Origin: Flavobacterium sp.
GTDB lineage: Bacteria > Bacteroidota > Bacteroidia > Flavobacteriales > Flavobacteriaceae
Length of the DNA: 64,000 bases
Reading direction: 5' to 3'
NCBI RefSeq assembly: GCF_027484705.1
Contig: NZ_JAIXSL010000010.1
Coordinates: 62,001 to 126,000, forward strand
Positions 27,025 through 35,588 of the stretch are shown here, piece by piece; the stretch's first letter is position 1; the number at the start of each line of letters is the position of its first letter. Under the pieces are notes generated by a model. It searched no databases and was not told where the DNA came from. It worked only from the letters and a program-made list of their open reading frames with translations. The translations under genes and the position numbers were made by a program.

Positions 27025-27774
27025 CTAATTTTCGATAGGATTCTCTACAGGACGCGCGGGTTTTCTGCGCTTGATTTTGTCCATGTTGTCTTTCTTGACG
27101 AGTTTGCCGTCTTGGTAAAATTCCCAGGTTCCGGATTTCTTCCCGTTTTTGAAATTGCCCTTGGAAACCAGATTCCCAAGCGGATCATTGTAAACCGCAG
27201 GGCCGTCAAGTTGGTCTTTTTTATAATTAGAATCTTCCAGTATGGTGCCTTTTAAGGTATACTTTTTATAACTCCCGTTTTTAAGCCCATTGCTGTAATA
27301 GGCTTCTTCAGCAACATTCTCCTCACCTTTGACACCTGAACCTCTATAAAAAACCGTTCGCTTTCCTTCTAATTTTCCGGCTTTGTAATTTTCTATCGTC
27401 ATCACATCAGGCGAACTTTCGTGGTAATATTTCCATTCGCCTTCGTTGCGTTTGTTGACCTGCTTCCCTTCGCTGACTTTGTTTTTGGTCTGGTCGTAGA
27501 AAATCGTGTAAACGGAATTATCTTTCGAATTGAACTCGCGCGTGGCTATGACTGTGGGTGTTTTAATGTCGTCGTAAAATTTAAACACACCGGTTTCTTT
27601 GCCATGGCTGAAAGCACCTTCGTAACGCAATCTTTTCGATTCGGGATAATAACCTTTCCACAAGCCGTCTTTGTTGCCTTTTGCATCGAGTTTGTTGATA
27701 TCGGTTTGGGATGCAACAGATTGATGAACGCCAAAGATAATCATCAAACATAAAAAATAAATCTTGTTATTCAT
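27025..27774 (-). CDS. Secreted MORN-repeat protein
   Basis: Start set at ATG 27774, giving signal peptide MNNKIYFLCLMIIFGVHQSVASQ; an ATG nine codons upstream adds a non-typical extension. The mature protein has repeated MORN-type strands of the form G-x-x-x-G-x-W-x-x-Y (KDGLWKGYYPESKRLRYEG, NEGEWKYYHE, GKLEGKRTVFYRG, LKNGSYKKYTLKG, NGKKSGTWEFYQDG). These are the YwqK-like antitoxin/MORN repeats, common in Bacteroidetes periplasmic proteins and not evidence of a toxin pair; no toxin gene is adjacent. The C-terminal tail is Lys/Arg/Pro-rich. Confidence 0.75.
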   Translation of the reverse strand: MNNKIYFLCLMIIFGVHQSVASQTDINKLDAKGNKDGLWKGYYPESKRLRYEGAFSHGKETGVFKFYDDIKTPTVIATREFNSKDNSVYTIFYDQTKNKVSEGKQVNKRNEGEWKYYHESSPDVMTIENYKAGKLEGKRTVFYRGSGVKGEENVAEEAYYSNGLKNGSYKKYTLKGTILEDSNYKKDQLDGPAVYNDPLGNLVSKGNFKNGKKSGTWEFYQDGKLVKKDNMDKIKRRKPARPVENPIEN

Positions 27775-28113
27775 CAAAATCGATTTAAGAATAGTATACA
27801 TAACTGAAAGCAGTAAGGTTTTATTTTGTCAAAAATACATTATTATTTCAACAACATTTTGAGTAATAGTTTTTGTGGGGACTTTGGTTACGGCAAATTT
27901 TATTTTGTTTGACGCCAAGCAACGACATCAAGAATACAAATCAGTCTTTAGCGCCTAAAAACCATAAGCCATTGATTATTAACGCAAAATACAGAAGTAA
28001 ACACACGTTAAGAAAGTGCTAAATTTTAATTTTGTTTATTCTTTTTAACAAAAAATTAGACAATTACATATTTTTGTTTAATAGTTTAGCCAAATAACCA
28101 AACAATAATTCTT
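27775..28113. other. Divergent intergenic region with fasciclin promoter
   Basis: An A/T-rich region of about 340 bases between divergent genes. It holds TATTTTTG at 28069-28076, a TAnnTTTG match 37 bases before the fasciclin ATG. I see no coding sequence, tRNA or clear hairpin in the rest. Confidence 0.5.
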
Positions 28114-29106
28114 ATGAAAAAAAATCTTAAACTCAGTTTACTAGCCTTAGTGGCTTTTATGGCGTTCACAACAATTTCATGTAGTAATGACGATGATGAT
28201 GACACTCCAGCAGCACCTCAAACTATTACACAAATTGCACAAGGAAATGCAAATTTATCGCTTTTAGTACAGGCTCTGACCAAAGCAGGTCTGACCGAAA
28301 CTTTAAATACTGCCGGAACTTACACAGTATTCGCACCAAACAATGATGCTTTCAATGCTGCCGGTTATACAAGTAGTGCAATTGCTGCGCTTACAACACC
28401 AGCGGAAATTGCCGGATTAAAAAATATTTTACTCAACCATGTAATTGGAACAAAATTTACAGCTTCTCAATTGACAACTGGTTACAAAAAGACACTTGCA
28501 GTTTCAGCTGCAGATGCTCCAAATGGTAAAATAGACATTTACATTAACACCTCTTCCGGAGTTAAGTTGAATGGCGGGGCAAATGTAATCACCCCAAATG
28601 TCAATGCTTCAAATGGTGTTGTACACGTTGTAGACAAAGTGATTGCGTTACCTACGATAGTTACTTTTGTTGGAGCTGATCCAAATTTTTCATCACTATT
28701 AGCTGCACTAACAAGACCAGACCAATTGGATGAAGGTTTTGCAACACTATTATCAGGAACTACATCTTCTCCATTTACCGTTTTTGCTCCAACAAATGCT
28801 GCTTTCAGCAGTTTATTAACAGAATTAGGCCCTGGAACAACATTGGCAAACATTCCTGAACAAACATTAACCAACACCTTAAAATATCATGTCAAAGCTG
28901 GAGCAAATGTGCTTTCTTCCAGTTTATCGAATAACTTACCAGTGAGTACATTTTTAGGTCAAAATTTCACCATTGAGATTTTACCTACTACTGGCGCACA
29001 AATCAGAGATGCCAGTAACAGAGTTTCAAAAATAGTAGCGGTAGATGTTCAATCGAATAACGGAGTTGTTCATGTCATTGACAAAGTGTTATTACCCACT
29101 CCATAA
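28114..29106 (+). CDS. Fasciclin (FAS1) domain lipoprotein
   Basis: Lipoprotein signal with lipobox TTISC, then SNDDDDDTP. The acidic run just after Cys fits the Bacteroidetes lipoprotein export signal, so the protein is likely displayed on the outer surface. Two FAS1 domains follow: the first with NLSLLVQALTKAGLTETL, TVFAPNNDAF, NILLNHVIG and VVHVVDKVI; the second with NFSSLLAALTRPDQL, TVFAPTNAAF, TLKYHVKAG and VVHVIDKVL. FAS1 domains mediate adhesion or polysaccharide binding. A terminator follows directly. Confidence 0.93.
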   Translation: MKKNLKLSLLALVAFMAFTTISCSNDDDDDTPAAPQTITQIAQGNANLSLLVQALTKAGLTETLNTAGTYTVFAPNNDAFNAAGYTSSAIAALTTPAEIAGLKNILLNHVIGTKFTASQLTTGYKKTLAVSAADAPNGKIDIYINTSSGVKLNGGANVITPNVNASNGVVHVVDKVIALPTIVTFVGADPNFSSLLAALTRPDQLDEGFATLLSGTTSSPFTVFAPTNAAFSSLLTELGPGTTLANIPEQTLTNTLKYHVKAGANVLSSSLSNNLPVSTFLGQNFTIEILPTTGAQIRDASNRVSKIVAVDVQSNNGVVHVIDKVLLPTP

Positions 29107-29122
29107 TAAATCATTTAAAAAC

Positions 29123-29155
29123 AAAAAAGCCTTCAAAATTGAAGGCTTTTTTTAT
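29123..29155. terminator. Bidirectional terminator between fasciclin and patatin genes
   Basis: AAAAAAGCCTTCA (29123-29135) pairs with TGAAGGCTTTTTT (29140-29152) around a 4-base loop. It lies between convergent genes and can act on both. Confidence 0.93.
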
Positions 29156-29163
29156 GGATAAAA

Positions 29164-30072
29164 TTATTTATCAATGATGTTATCACTCATCAACTCGCTT
29201 TTATTCTTCGCGTATTCATAACCTTGCAACCACCATTCTTTCATTTTATTTTTATTGAAAATCAAGGCGTTATTCGTCAGTTGAATCGGCGTGTAATATA
29301 AATTAAGCTTGACATCTTTGTTTTTCGCCGCTAATTTCCCAATGGTGATGTCGTGCTTTTCAACCTGATCGAGCAAAGTTTGAAACAGATCGACCATCAA
29401 CGAAAAAGGATTTCTTCCGATGCGTCTTGGCGCGGTTTGCGTTTCAGTTTCCAAAATGATCACATCGATTTCAGTGGCGCCGCGGTTGATTGCTTCCCGG
29501 ATTGGAACCAAACTGGAAAATCCGCCATCCCCGTATTCACAATCGTTTTTCGAAGCCAAAGTCATGAACGGAATGTAATTGCACGAAATCCAGATCCAGT
29601 CGCAGAATTCTTCATAATCGAAATCGCGAATGCATTTGTATTCGACCTCGTTTTTGGAAAGATTCGTCACCGTCACAACAATATTGGTTTTCGACATTTT
29701 AAGTTGGTTGAATTCCGACAAAGTGAAATTTTCCTTGATGTAATGTCGCAACCGTTGGCTTTCCCCAAAAGTCCGTTTGCCGCGAAAAAACTGAAGCAAC
29801 ACGTTAAAATGGTTGATCCCGACCGAATCCATTCCTTTCTTATGCCTGACCACAAAAGGATTGACATCGAAAATATGGTGCATATCGACTTCGGTGTAAA
29901 CGTTACGGATTTTTTCGACATTGCCCAAAGCAAGGTGTGGAATCAGCAGGCTTCCCGTTGATGTGCCGAGCAACAAATCATATTCACAGCGTTTTTCCTG
30001 CAACAGATATTGCGCTACGCCGCCTCCGAAAGCACCTTTGCTTCCTCCGCCTGATATGACTAATGCTTTCAT
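29164..30072 (-). CDS. Patatin-like phospholipase
   Basis: Cytoplasmic serine hydrolase of the patatin family, without signal peptide. It has the oxyanion loop GGGSKG (residues 8-13), nucleophile Ser-38 in LLGTSTGSLL, and the catalytic Asp in EYGDGGFSSLVP, so the Ser-Asp dyad is complete. Members hydrolyse acyl esters of phospholipids or glycolipids. The gene begins 5 bases after the stop of the M1 peptidase gene and is probably translated from the same mRNA. Confidence 0.92.
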   Translation of the reverse strand: MKALVISGGGSKGAFGGGVAQYLLQEKRCEYDLLLGTSTGSLLIPHLALGNVEKIRNVYTEVDMHHIFDVNPFVVRHKKGMDSVGINHFNVLLQFFRGKRTFGESQRLRHYIKENFTLSEFNQLKMSKTNIVVTVTNLSKNEVEYKCIRDFDYEEFCDWIWISCNYIPFMTLASKNDCEYGDGGFSSLVPIREAINRGATEIDVIILETETQTAPRRIGRNPFSLMVDLFQTLLDQVEKHDITIGKLAAKNKDVKLNLYYTPIQLTNNALIFNKNKMKEWWLQGYEYAKNKSELMSDNIIDK

Positions 30073-30077
30073 TCCCT

Positions 30078-32165
30078 CTATTTTTCGTCCAGCAAACGCT
30101 GCAAATGGGTTTTCTCACGAATGGGCAATTGCCCGCGTATGGTCACAAAGATATCCCGATATTTTTGTTCTTTGATGAGTTCCCTGATATTGTCTTTACA
30201 AAATTTCACATACTGCCAGCGATGGTTGGCGGTTCCGTAGGCCAAACCGCGAAAAACATCTTCTGTGTAAAGCTCTAAGTTCAACAATTTTTGTAAAGCT
30301 TGCTGTTGTACGTTCGAATCGTAGTTTGTTCCTGTAAAGGCAAGCAATTGAAGGTAAATCTTAATTTTTTCCTTTTGGTTTTTGGTCGTCAGATACGCGA
30401 GATACAAATGCATCAATTTTAAGTTTTTATCCTGAAAACCGATCCAGTCTTTCGAAAGTTCGATATAACGTTCCTGATGCTCCGGAAACTGCTTCCACAA
30501 ATGAAACAAGGCCGCTTCCTGCGTTTCATAAGAGCGGTCTTTGAGCAAAGTTTCATAAGATAGACGAAACGATTCCGGGATTTTTACCAATGTATTGGCT
30601 ACTGCTTGACGCACATGAATTTCATTGGTTTGTAAAGCGGCGTTTAACAAATACTCTTTCTCTTCAAAAGGAAGCGAAACCGACTGGTAAATTAATAATT
30701 CCTTAATCGGATAATACGCATCGCTTTTCATAATGTCAAGTATCGCCGCACGATCTTTAGTCAATGACAAAGGTTCATTGATGAGCTGCACATACTTTTT
30801 CATGAAATCATTCTTGAGCAGAATCTCCATATCGGCTTCAGGGAACACAGCGCTTTCGAGCCATTTTTTTCGGAATTCTGTCGTATTGAAATCAGAAACC
30901 AGATTGACTTCATCGAGAAAATCCTTCGTGGTCACATTTTGATATGCGTACTTTTTGAGATAATTTTTGATAGCCGCATCAAACTTCTCATCACCTATCG
31001 CTTCGTGCATAACGTGTAATGCCAACGCGCCTTTCTGATAAAAACTTAACGAACTCGCTTTTTCATTCAAGACAGGAATCGTATCGGTTTTGGAAGCCTC
31101 TAACAATTGCTTGGAAATGTTGTACAATTTATTGTAGAAATAATCGTCGCCATACACATATTTTTCCGCCAAAAGCGCGTAATAAGTCGCAAAACCTTCC
31201 TGCAGCCAATGGTCTTTTCCTGATTTCGCCGTGACCATATCGCCGAACCACTGATGCGCCAGTTCGTGCGCATTGACATTGAGATAAGTCCGGTCGTTAT
31301 AGCCAATACTATCAACTACAAAATCTCTCGAAAATACTGTTGCTGAAGTGTTTTCCATACCGGCATACAAGAAATCGCGCACCGGAACCTGACGGTAAAT
31401 CTTCCACGGATAAGGCACACCAATCTTATTTTCAAGAAAGTCAAAAACGTCACGGCTGTTGCGATAAGTTGGCTCTACTTTGTTGCCGTCTTCCTTTTCA
31501 TAATAAAAAACCAGCGGCGTCAAGGAGTTTGAAACAATTTCCTGTTTGCGAAAATGCCCAATGGCGACCATCACGAGATAACTGCTCATCGGATGGTTCA
31601 TGCGGTAATTCCAAACGATATCGTCGCCTTTGTTTGTCTTTTTGACGAGATCGCCGTTGGAAATCACTTCGAAACTTTTGTGGAAAGTAATCTCCAAGCT
31701 GAACTCGACTTTTTCATTGACATCATCAAAACTCGGTAGCCAATGGCTCGTGTATTTGCCTTGCCCCTGCGTCCAGATTTGACCCTGCACTTCTTCTGGC
31801 GTATCGATTTGTTTGTTGAAATCCCAGTTGACGAAATACATCGTTTGGGTCGGAAAAGCCTCATAAGAAAAAGTGAGGATATTGCTGCCGGTTTTGAATC
31901 CTTCGAACAACAAAAGCTCCTTTTTGTTTTCTTTGAATTTTACGTTTTGGTCATTGATTTTGACATTCGTAAAAGTCATTTTCTGGGCATCAATTCTGAT
32001 GGTATCAATCTTGTTTTTGACTTCAAAGTTGTAGGTTACGTTTCCGACGACATTGCGTTTTACAGGATTGATTTCGAGCGATGCCTGCAGGGTTTTAAAA
32101 TCAACCGATTGGGTTTGCTGCGCGATAAGAATCGACGTGAACAAAAGCAAAAAACAATAACGCAT
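30078..32165 (-). CDS. M1 family zinc aminopeptidase (secreted)
   Basis: Signal peptide (CFLLLFTSILIAQ), N-terminal beta-saddle, and M1 catalytic motifs: exopeptidase GMEN at residues 269-272 and HELAH (300-304) with the third zinc ligand Glu-323 in WLQEGFATYY. A C-terminal helical HEAT-like region follows (VRQAVANTLVKIPESF, DRSYETQEAALFHLW). The 695-residue protein should trim N-terminal residues from peptides in the periplasm. It has no T9SS sorting domain. It is the first gene of a pair with the patatin gene. Confidence 0.93.
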   Translation of the reverse strand: MRYCFLLLFTSILIAQQTQSVDFKTLQASLEINPVKRNVVGNVTYNFEVKNKIDTIRIDAQKMTFTNVKINDQNVKFKENKKELLLFEGFKTGSNILTFSYEAFPTQTMYFVNWDFNKQIDTPEEVQGQIWTQGQGKYTSHWLPSFDDVNEKVEFSLEITFHKSFEVISNGDLVKKTNKGDDIVWNYRMNHPMSSYLVMVAIGHFRKQEIVSNSLTPLVFYYEKEDGNKVEPTYRNSRDVFDFLENKIGVPYPWKIYRQVPVRDFLYAGMENTSATVFSRDFVVDSIGYNDRTYLNVNAHELAHQWFGDMVTAKSGKDHWLQEGFATYYALLAEKYVYGDDYFYNKLYNISKQLLEASKTDTIPVLNEKASSLSFYQKGALALHVMHEAIGDEKFDAAIKNYLKKYAYQNVTTKDFLDEVNLVSDFNTTEFRKKWLESAVFPEADMEILLKNDFMKKYVQLINEPLSLTKDRAAILDIMKSDAYYPIKELLIYQSVSLPFEEKEYLLNAALQTNEIHVRQAVANTLVKIPESFRLSYETLLKDRSYETQEAALFHLWKQFPEHQERYIELSKDWIGFQDKNLKLMHLYLAYLTTKNQKEKIKIYLQLLAFTGTNYDSNVQQQALQKLLNLELYTEDVFRGLAYGTANHRWQYVKFCKDNIRELIKEQKYRDIFVTIRGQLPIREKTHLQRLLDEK

Positions 32166-32192
32166 AGTATGGGTTTAAGGCATTGTGGCCTA

Positions 32193-32225
32193 CAAATATA
32201 AACAGAGTTTATGCAATTTTTGCAA
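32193..32225 (-). promoter_or_regulatory. Putative promoter of the M1 peptidase gene
   Basis: Minus strand has TATATTTG at 32193-32200 (exact TAnnTTTG) and TTG at 32223-32225, about 22 bases further upstream, close to the Bacteroidetes -33/-7 layout. The -7 box lies 28 bases before the ATG. Confidence 0.6.
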
Positions 32226-32320
32226 CTTTAAATTTACATGTTTCCCACTTTAAAATTAAAACTTATCTTCGCTATACTTATTTCCTAACCATTCAGCGAT
32301 ACCCAAAAGCAATCATCACG

Positions 32321-34423
32321 ATGTCGAATCTGCTCCAAACTCCTATCGAATACCTCAAAGGCGTCGGCCCGAATCGCGGCGGATTGCTTCGGAAGGAATT
32401 GGGCATCAACACCTATGAAGATTTGATTCAATGTTATCCGAACCGCTACATCGACAGGACGCGTTATTACAAGATCAATGAGTTGCGAAACCAACCTGCT
32501 GAAGTGCAATTGATTGGCAAAATCATTTCTCTCAAAATGGTTGAGCAAAAAAGAGGTAAAAGACTGGTGGCGAGTTTTGTAGATGATACAGGTCAGATGG
32601 AATTAATTTGGTTTCAGGGCCACAAATGGATTAAGGAAAACCTGCAATTAAACGTGCCGGTAGTCATCTTCGGAAAGTGTACTTTGTTCAACAATACGTA
32701 CTCGATGTCGCATCCTGAAATCGAACTTTTGAAAGAACACGAACAGAATTTGCGCTCTGCGATGCAACCCGTTTATCCTTCAACGGAAACGCTCACCAAC
32801 CGCGGATTGACGAGTCGTGTATTTTCGAGATTGATGCAGCAGTTGTTCCTCGAAACGCACAATCTTTTTGCGGAAACGCTACCTGATTATCTGATTGCTG
32901 AACTGAAATTGTTGCCGAAAAAAGACGCATTGTTCAACATCCATTTTCCGAAAAGCACAGAAGCTTTGGCAAAAGCGCAGTTCCGTTTGAAGTTCGAGGA
33001 ATTGTTTTTCATCCAACTGCAACTGATCACCAAAAACCTGATACGCAAACATAAAATCAAAGGCCACGCATTTACGCAGGTTGGCGATTATTTCAATACT
33101 TTTTTTCAGAACCATTTGCCCTTCGATTTGACCAATGCCCAAAAAAGAGTGCTCAAAGAAATCAGGAACGATATGGGAAATCCCGCGCAGATGAACCGGT
33201 TGCTGCAAGGCGATGTAGGTTCTGGAAAAACCATCGTGGCGTTCATGAGCATGTTGTTGGCTTTGGATAATGGCTTCCAATCGTGCTTGATGGCGCCTAC
33301 AGAAATCTTAGCGAACCAACATTTTATCGGTTTGAATGAATTGGCTAAATCGCTTAATATCAATATTAAAATCCTAACCGGCTCCACCAAAACTTCCGAA
33401 AGAAAAATCATTCACGAAGAACTCGAGAACGGCAATCTGCACATCATCATCGGCACGCATGCGCTACTCGAAGACAAAGTGAAATTCAAAAATCTAGGCT
33501 TGGCAATCATTGATGAACAGCATCGTTTCGGCGTAGAACAACGCTCGAAATTGTGGCAGAAAAATGAGATTCCGCCGCATGTCTTGGTGATGACCGCGAC
33601 GCCGATTCCGCGCACTTTAGCGATGAGTTTGTATGGCGATTTAGACATTTCCGTCATCGACGAATTGCCACCAGGACGTAAACCAATCCAAACCGTACAC
33701 CGGTTTGACACGAACCGTTTGAAAGTCTGGAAATTCATTAAAGATGAAATCGCCAAAGGCCGTCAAATCTACATCGTATATCCGTTAATTCAGGAATCCG
33801 AAAAAATGGATTTCAAAGATTTAATGGATGGTTATGAAAGTATTTCGCGCGATTTCCCTTTGCCATTTTATTCCATATCAATCGTTCACGGTAAAATGAA
33901 ACCCGCCGACAAAGATGCCGAAATGAAACGTTTTTCAGAAGGCAAAACCAACATCATGGTCGCTACAACCGTTATTGAAGTTGGCGTCAATATTCCTAAT
34001 GCCAGCGTCATGATTATTGAAAGTGCGGAACGTTTTGGCTTATCGCAACTGCACCAATTGCGCGGTCGTGTCGGTCGTGGCGCCGAGCAAAGTTATTGCA
34101 TCCTGATGACCTCGCACAAACTATCGAGCGACAGCAAAACCCGAATGGAAACGATGTGCCGCACCAATGACGGTTTCGAAATTGCCGAAGTCGATCTCAA
34201 GCTTCGCGGCCCGGGCGACTTGATGGGGAAACAACAAAGCGGTGTTTTAAACCTTCAAATTGCCGATATCGTTCGCGACAAAGACATTTTACTAATCGCA
34301 AGACACGAAGCCGTAAAGCTTTTAAAAGACGACGCGCCCATGGAAAAACCCGAACATGCTAGTTTGCGTGCGGTTTTCATGGCATTGTCAAAAAAGAAAA
34401 ACATCTGGAATTACATCAGCTAA
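32321..34423 (+). CDS. recG: ATP-dependent DNA helicase RecG
   Basis: Branch-migrating helicase that remodels stalled forks and Holliday junctions. Start at ATG 32321 gives MSNLLQTPIEYLKGVGP, the usual RecG beginning; the frame is open for 46 more codons upstream but they are not family-like. It has the wedge/OB domain (QLIGKIISLKMVEQKRGK), Walker A LLQGDVGSGKT, motif Ia APTEILANQH, motif II IIDEQHRFG, motif III TATPIPRTLA, and motifs IV-VI ending HQLRGRVGRG. The 700-residue length is normal. Confidence 0.97.
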   Translation: MSNLLQTPIEYLKGVGPNRGGLLRKELGINTYEDLIQCYPNRYIDRTRYYKINELRNQPAEVQLIGKIISLKMVEQKRGKRLVASFVDDTGQMELIWFQGHKWIKENLQLNVPVVIFGKCTLFNNTYSMSHPEIELLKEHEQNLRSAMQPVYPSTETLTNRGLTSRVFSRLMQQLFLETHNLFAETLPDYLIAELKLLPKKDALFNIHFPKSTEALAKAQFRLKFEELFFIQLQLITKNLIRKHKIKGHAFTQVGDYFNTFFQNHLPFDLTNAQKRVLKEIRNDMGNPAQMNRLLQGDVGSGKTIVAFMSMLLALDNGFQSCLMAPTEILANQHFIGLNELAKSLNINIKILTGSTKTSERKIIHEELENGNLHIIIGTHALLEDKVKFKNLGLAIIDEQHRFGVEQRSKLWQKNEIPPHVLVMTATPIPRTLAMSLYGDLDISVIDELPPGRKPIQTVHRFDTNRLKVWKFIKDEIAKGRQIYIVYPLIQESEKMDFKDLMDGYESISRDFPLPFYSISIVHGKMKPADKDAEMKRFSEGKTNIMVATTVIEVGVNIPNASVMIIESAERFGLSQLHQLRGRVGRGAEQSYCILMTSHKLSSDSKTRMETMCRTNDGFEIAEVDLKLRGPGDLMGKQQSGVLNLQIADIVRDKDILLIARHEAVKLLKDDAPMEKPEHASLRAVFMALSKKKNIWNYIS

Positions 34424-34494
34424 TTCTATTCACAAATCTGTACCTACAAACGTTAAATAAAATTAAACGCCCCGAATTTTCCAATTTGTAACCG

Positions 34495-34502
34495 TAAATT
34501 TG
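34495..34502 (+). promoter_or_regulatory. Putative -7 box of the RND efflux operon
   Basis: TAAATTTG, matching TAnnTTTG, 24 bases before the adaptor-gene ATG. Confidence 0.5.
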
Positions 34503-34526
34503 TTTGCTACACGTTATCCCACTACC

Positions 34527-35588
34527 ATGAAAATAAAATACCTCGCCTATATTCTCATCATTATTGGCTTTGGCGCCTTCATCACCTACCGAATCAGCGA
34601 AAACAAAAAGAAAGACGACACTGGTAAAGACAAAAACGGAAAAAATAAAACGATGAATGTCAGCGGCATCGTGGTTAAACTGCAAACTTTCGACAACAAT
34701 CTTTCGCTCTCAGGCGCTATTGAAGCCAACGAACAAGTTGAAATCCGCAGCGAAGTTTCAGGCATTGTGGAAAGCATCAATTTTCAGGAAGGCAGCAACG
34801 TCAGCAAAGGGCAACTGTTGTTCAAAGTGAATGACGTCGAGCTCCGCGCCCAACTCGGCCAAGCCAAAACCAAAGAAGGATTGGCTGCAGAAAATGAAAG
34901 ACGTGCCAAATTACTACTCCAAAAAGAAGCCATCAGCCAGGAAGAATACGATATTGCCAGAGCCGATTTCAAATCAGCCCAAGCACAAAGCCAACTGATC
35001 AGCGCACAAATCGGAAAAACATCAGTCAGAGCGCCGTTTTCAGGAAAGATCGGATTGCGCAACATTTCTCCTGGAACTTACATTACGCCAACCATTTTAG
35101 TGGCCAATCTCGTCAATAGCGGGAAATTGAAAATCACTTTTTCGATTCCTGAAAAGTATGCAACGGAAATTAAAATGAATTCCAACCTGACGTTCACCGT
35201 AGCGAATTCAGAAAAAAAATATACCGCAAAAATCTACGCCATCGAGCCCGGAATTGAAGCCACTACCAGAACTTTACAAGTCCGCGCGATTGCCGAAAAC
35301 AGCGACGGAAAATTACTTCCCGGGACATTCGCCAACGTCGAATTGCCTTTAGACATCATCAAAGACGCGATTGTCGTTCCTACAGAAGCCATTGTCCCAG
35401 TACAAAATGGCAAGAAAGTTTTCATCTCCGACCATGGAAAAGCTAAGGAAGTTATTGTTGAAACCGCCACGAGAACCGACGCTTCGATTTTAGTACTTTC
35501 AGGTTTAAATGCGGGCGACACCTTAATCACGTCGGGCGTTATGACCTTGAAAGCAGACGCCGGAGTTAAAGTAAAAGTCAAATCATGA
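34527..35588 (+). CDS. RND efflux periplasmic adaptor (MFP)
   Basis: Start at ATG 34527 gives MKIKYLAYILIIIGFGAFITY, a membrane anchor or uncleaved signal; the nine codons upstream are not needed. The body has the biotinyl-lipoyl-like half-motifs (EVSGIVESINFQEGSNVSKGQLLFKVND and VRAPFSGKIGLRNISPGTYI, each recognisable in shorter segments), an alpha-helical hairpin between them (KLLLQKEAISQEEYDIARAD), a beta-barrel and membrane-proximal domain (IVVPTEAIVPVQNGKKVFI). It links the inner-membrane pump to the TolC channel. Its stop overlaps the pump start by 4 bases (ATGA). Confidence 0.93.
   Translation: MKIKYLAYILIIIGFGAFITYRISENKKKDDTGKDKNGKNKTMNVSGIVVKLQTFDNNLSLSGAIEANEQVEIRSEVSGIVESINFQEGSNVSKGQLLFKVNDVELRAQLGQAKTKEGLAAENERRAKLLLQKEAISQEEYDIARADFKSAQAQSQLISAQIGKTSVRAPFSGKIGLRNISPGTYITPTILVANLVNSGKLKITFSIPEKYATEIKMNSNLTFTVANSEKKYTAKIYAIEPGIEATTRTLQVRAIAENSDGKLLPGTFANVELPLDIIKDAIVVPTEAIVPVQNGKKVFISDHGKAKEVIVETATRTDASILVLSGLNAGDTLITSGVMTLKADAGVKVKVKS

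Noticed and set aside
27025..27774. Toxin-antitoxin pair suggested by the YwqK antitoxin family name
   Set aside because: No toxin-like gene adjacent, and the protein has a signal peptide, so it is a secreted MORN-repeat protein.
32183..32320. Upstream extension of recG by 46 codons
   Set aside because: The extension is not conserved in type, covers the promoter region of the divergent M1 gene, and ATG 32321 gives the standard RecG N-terminus.
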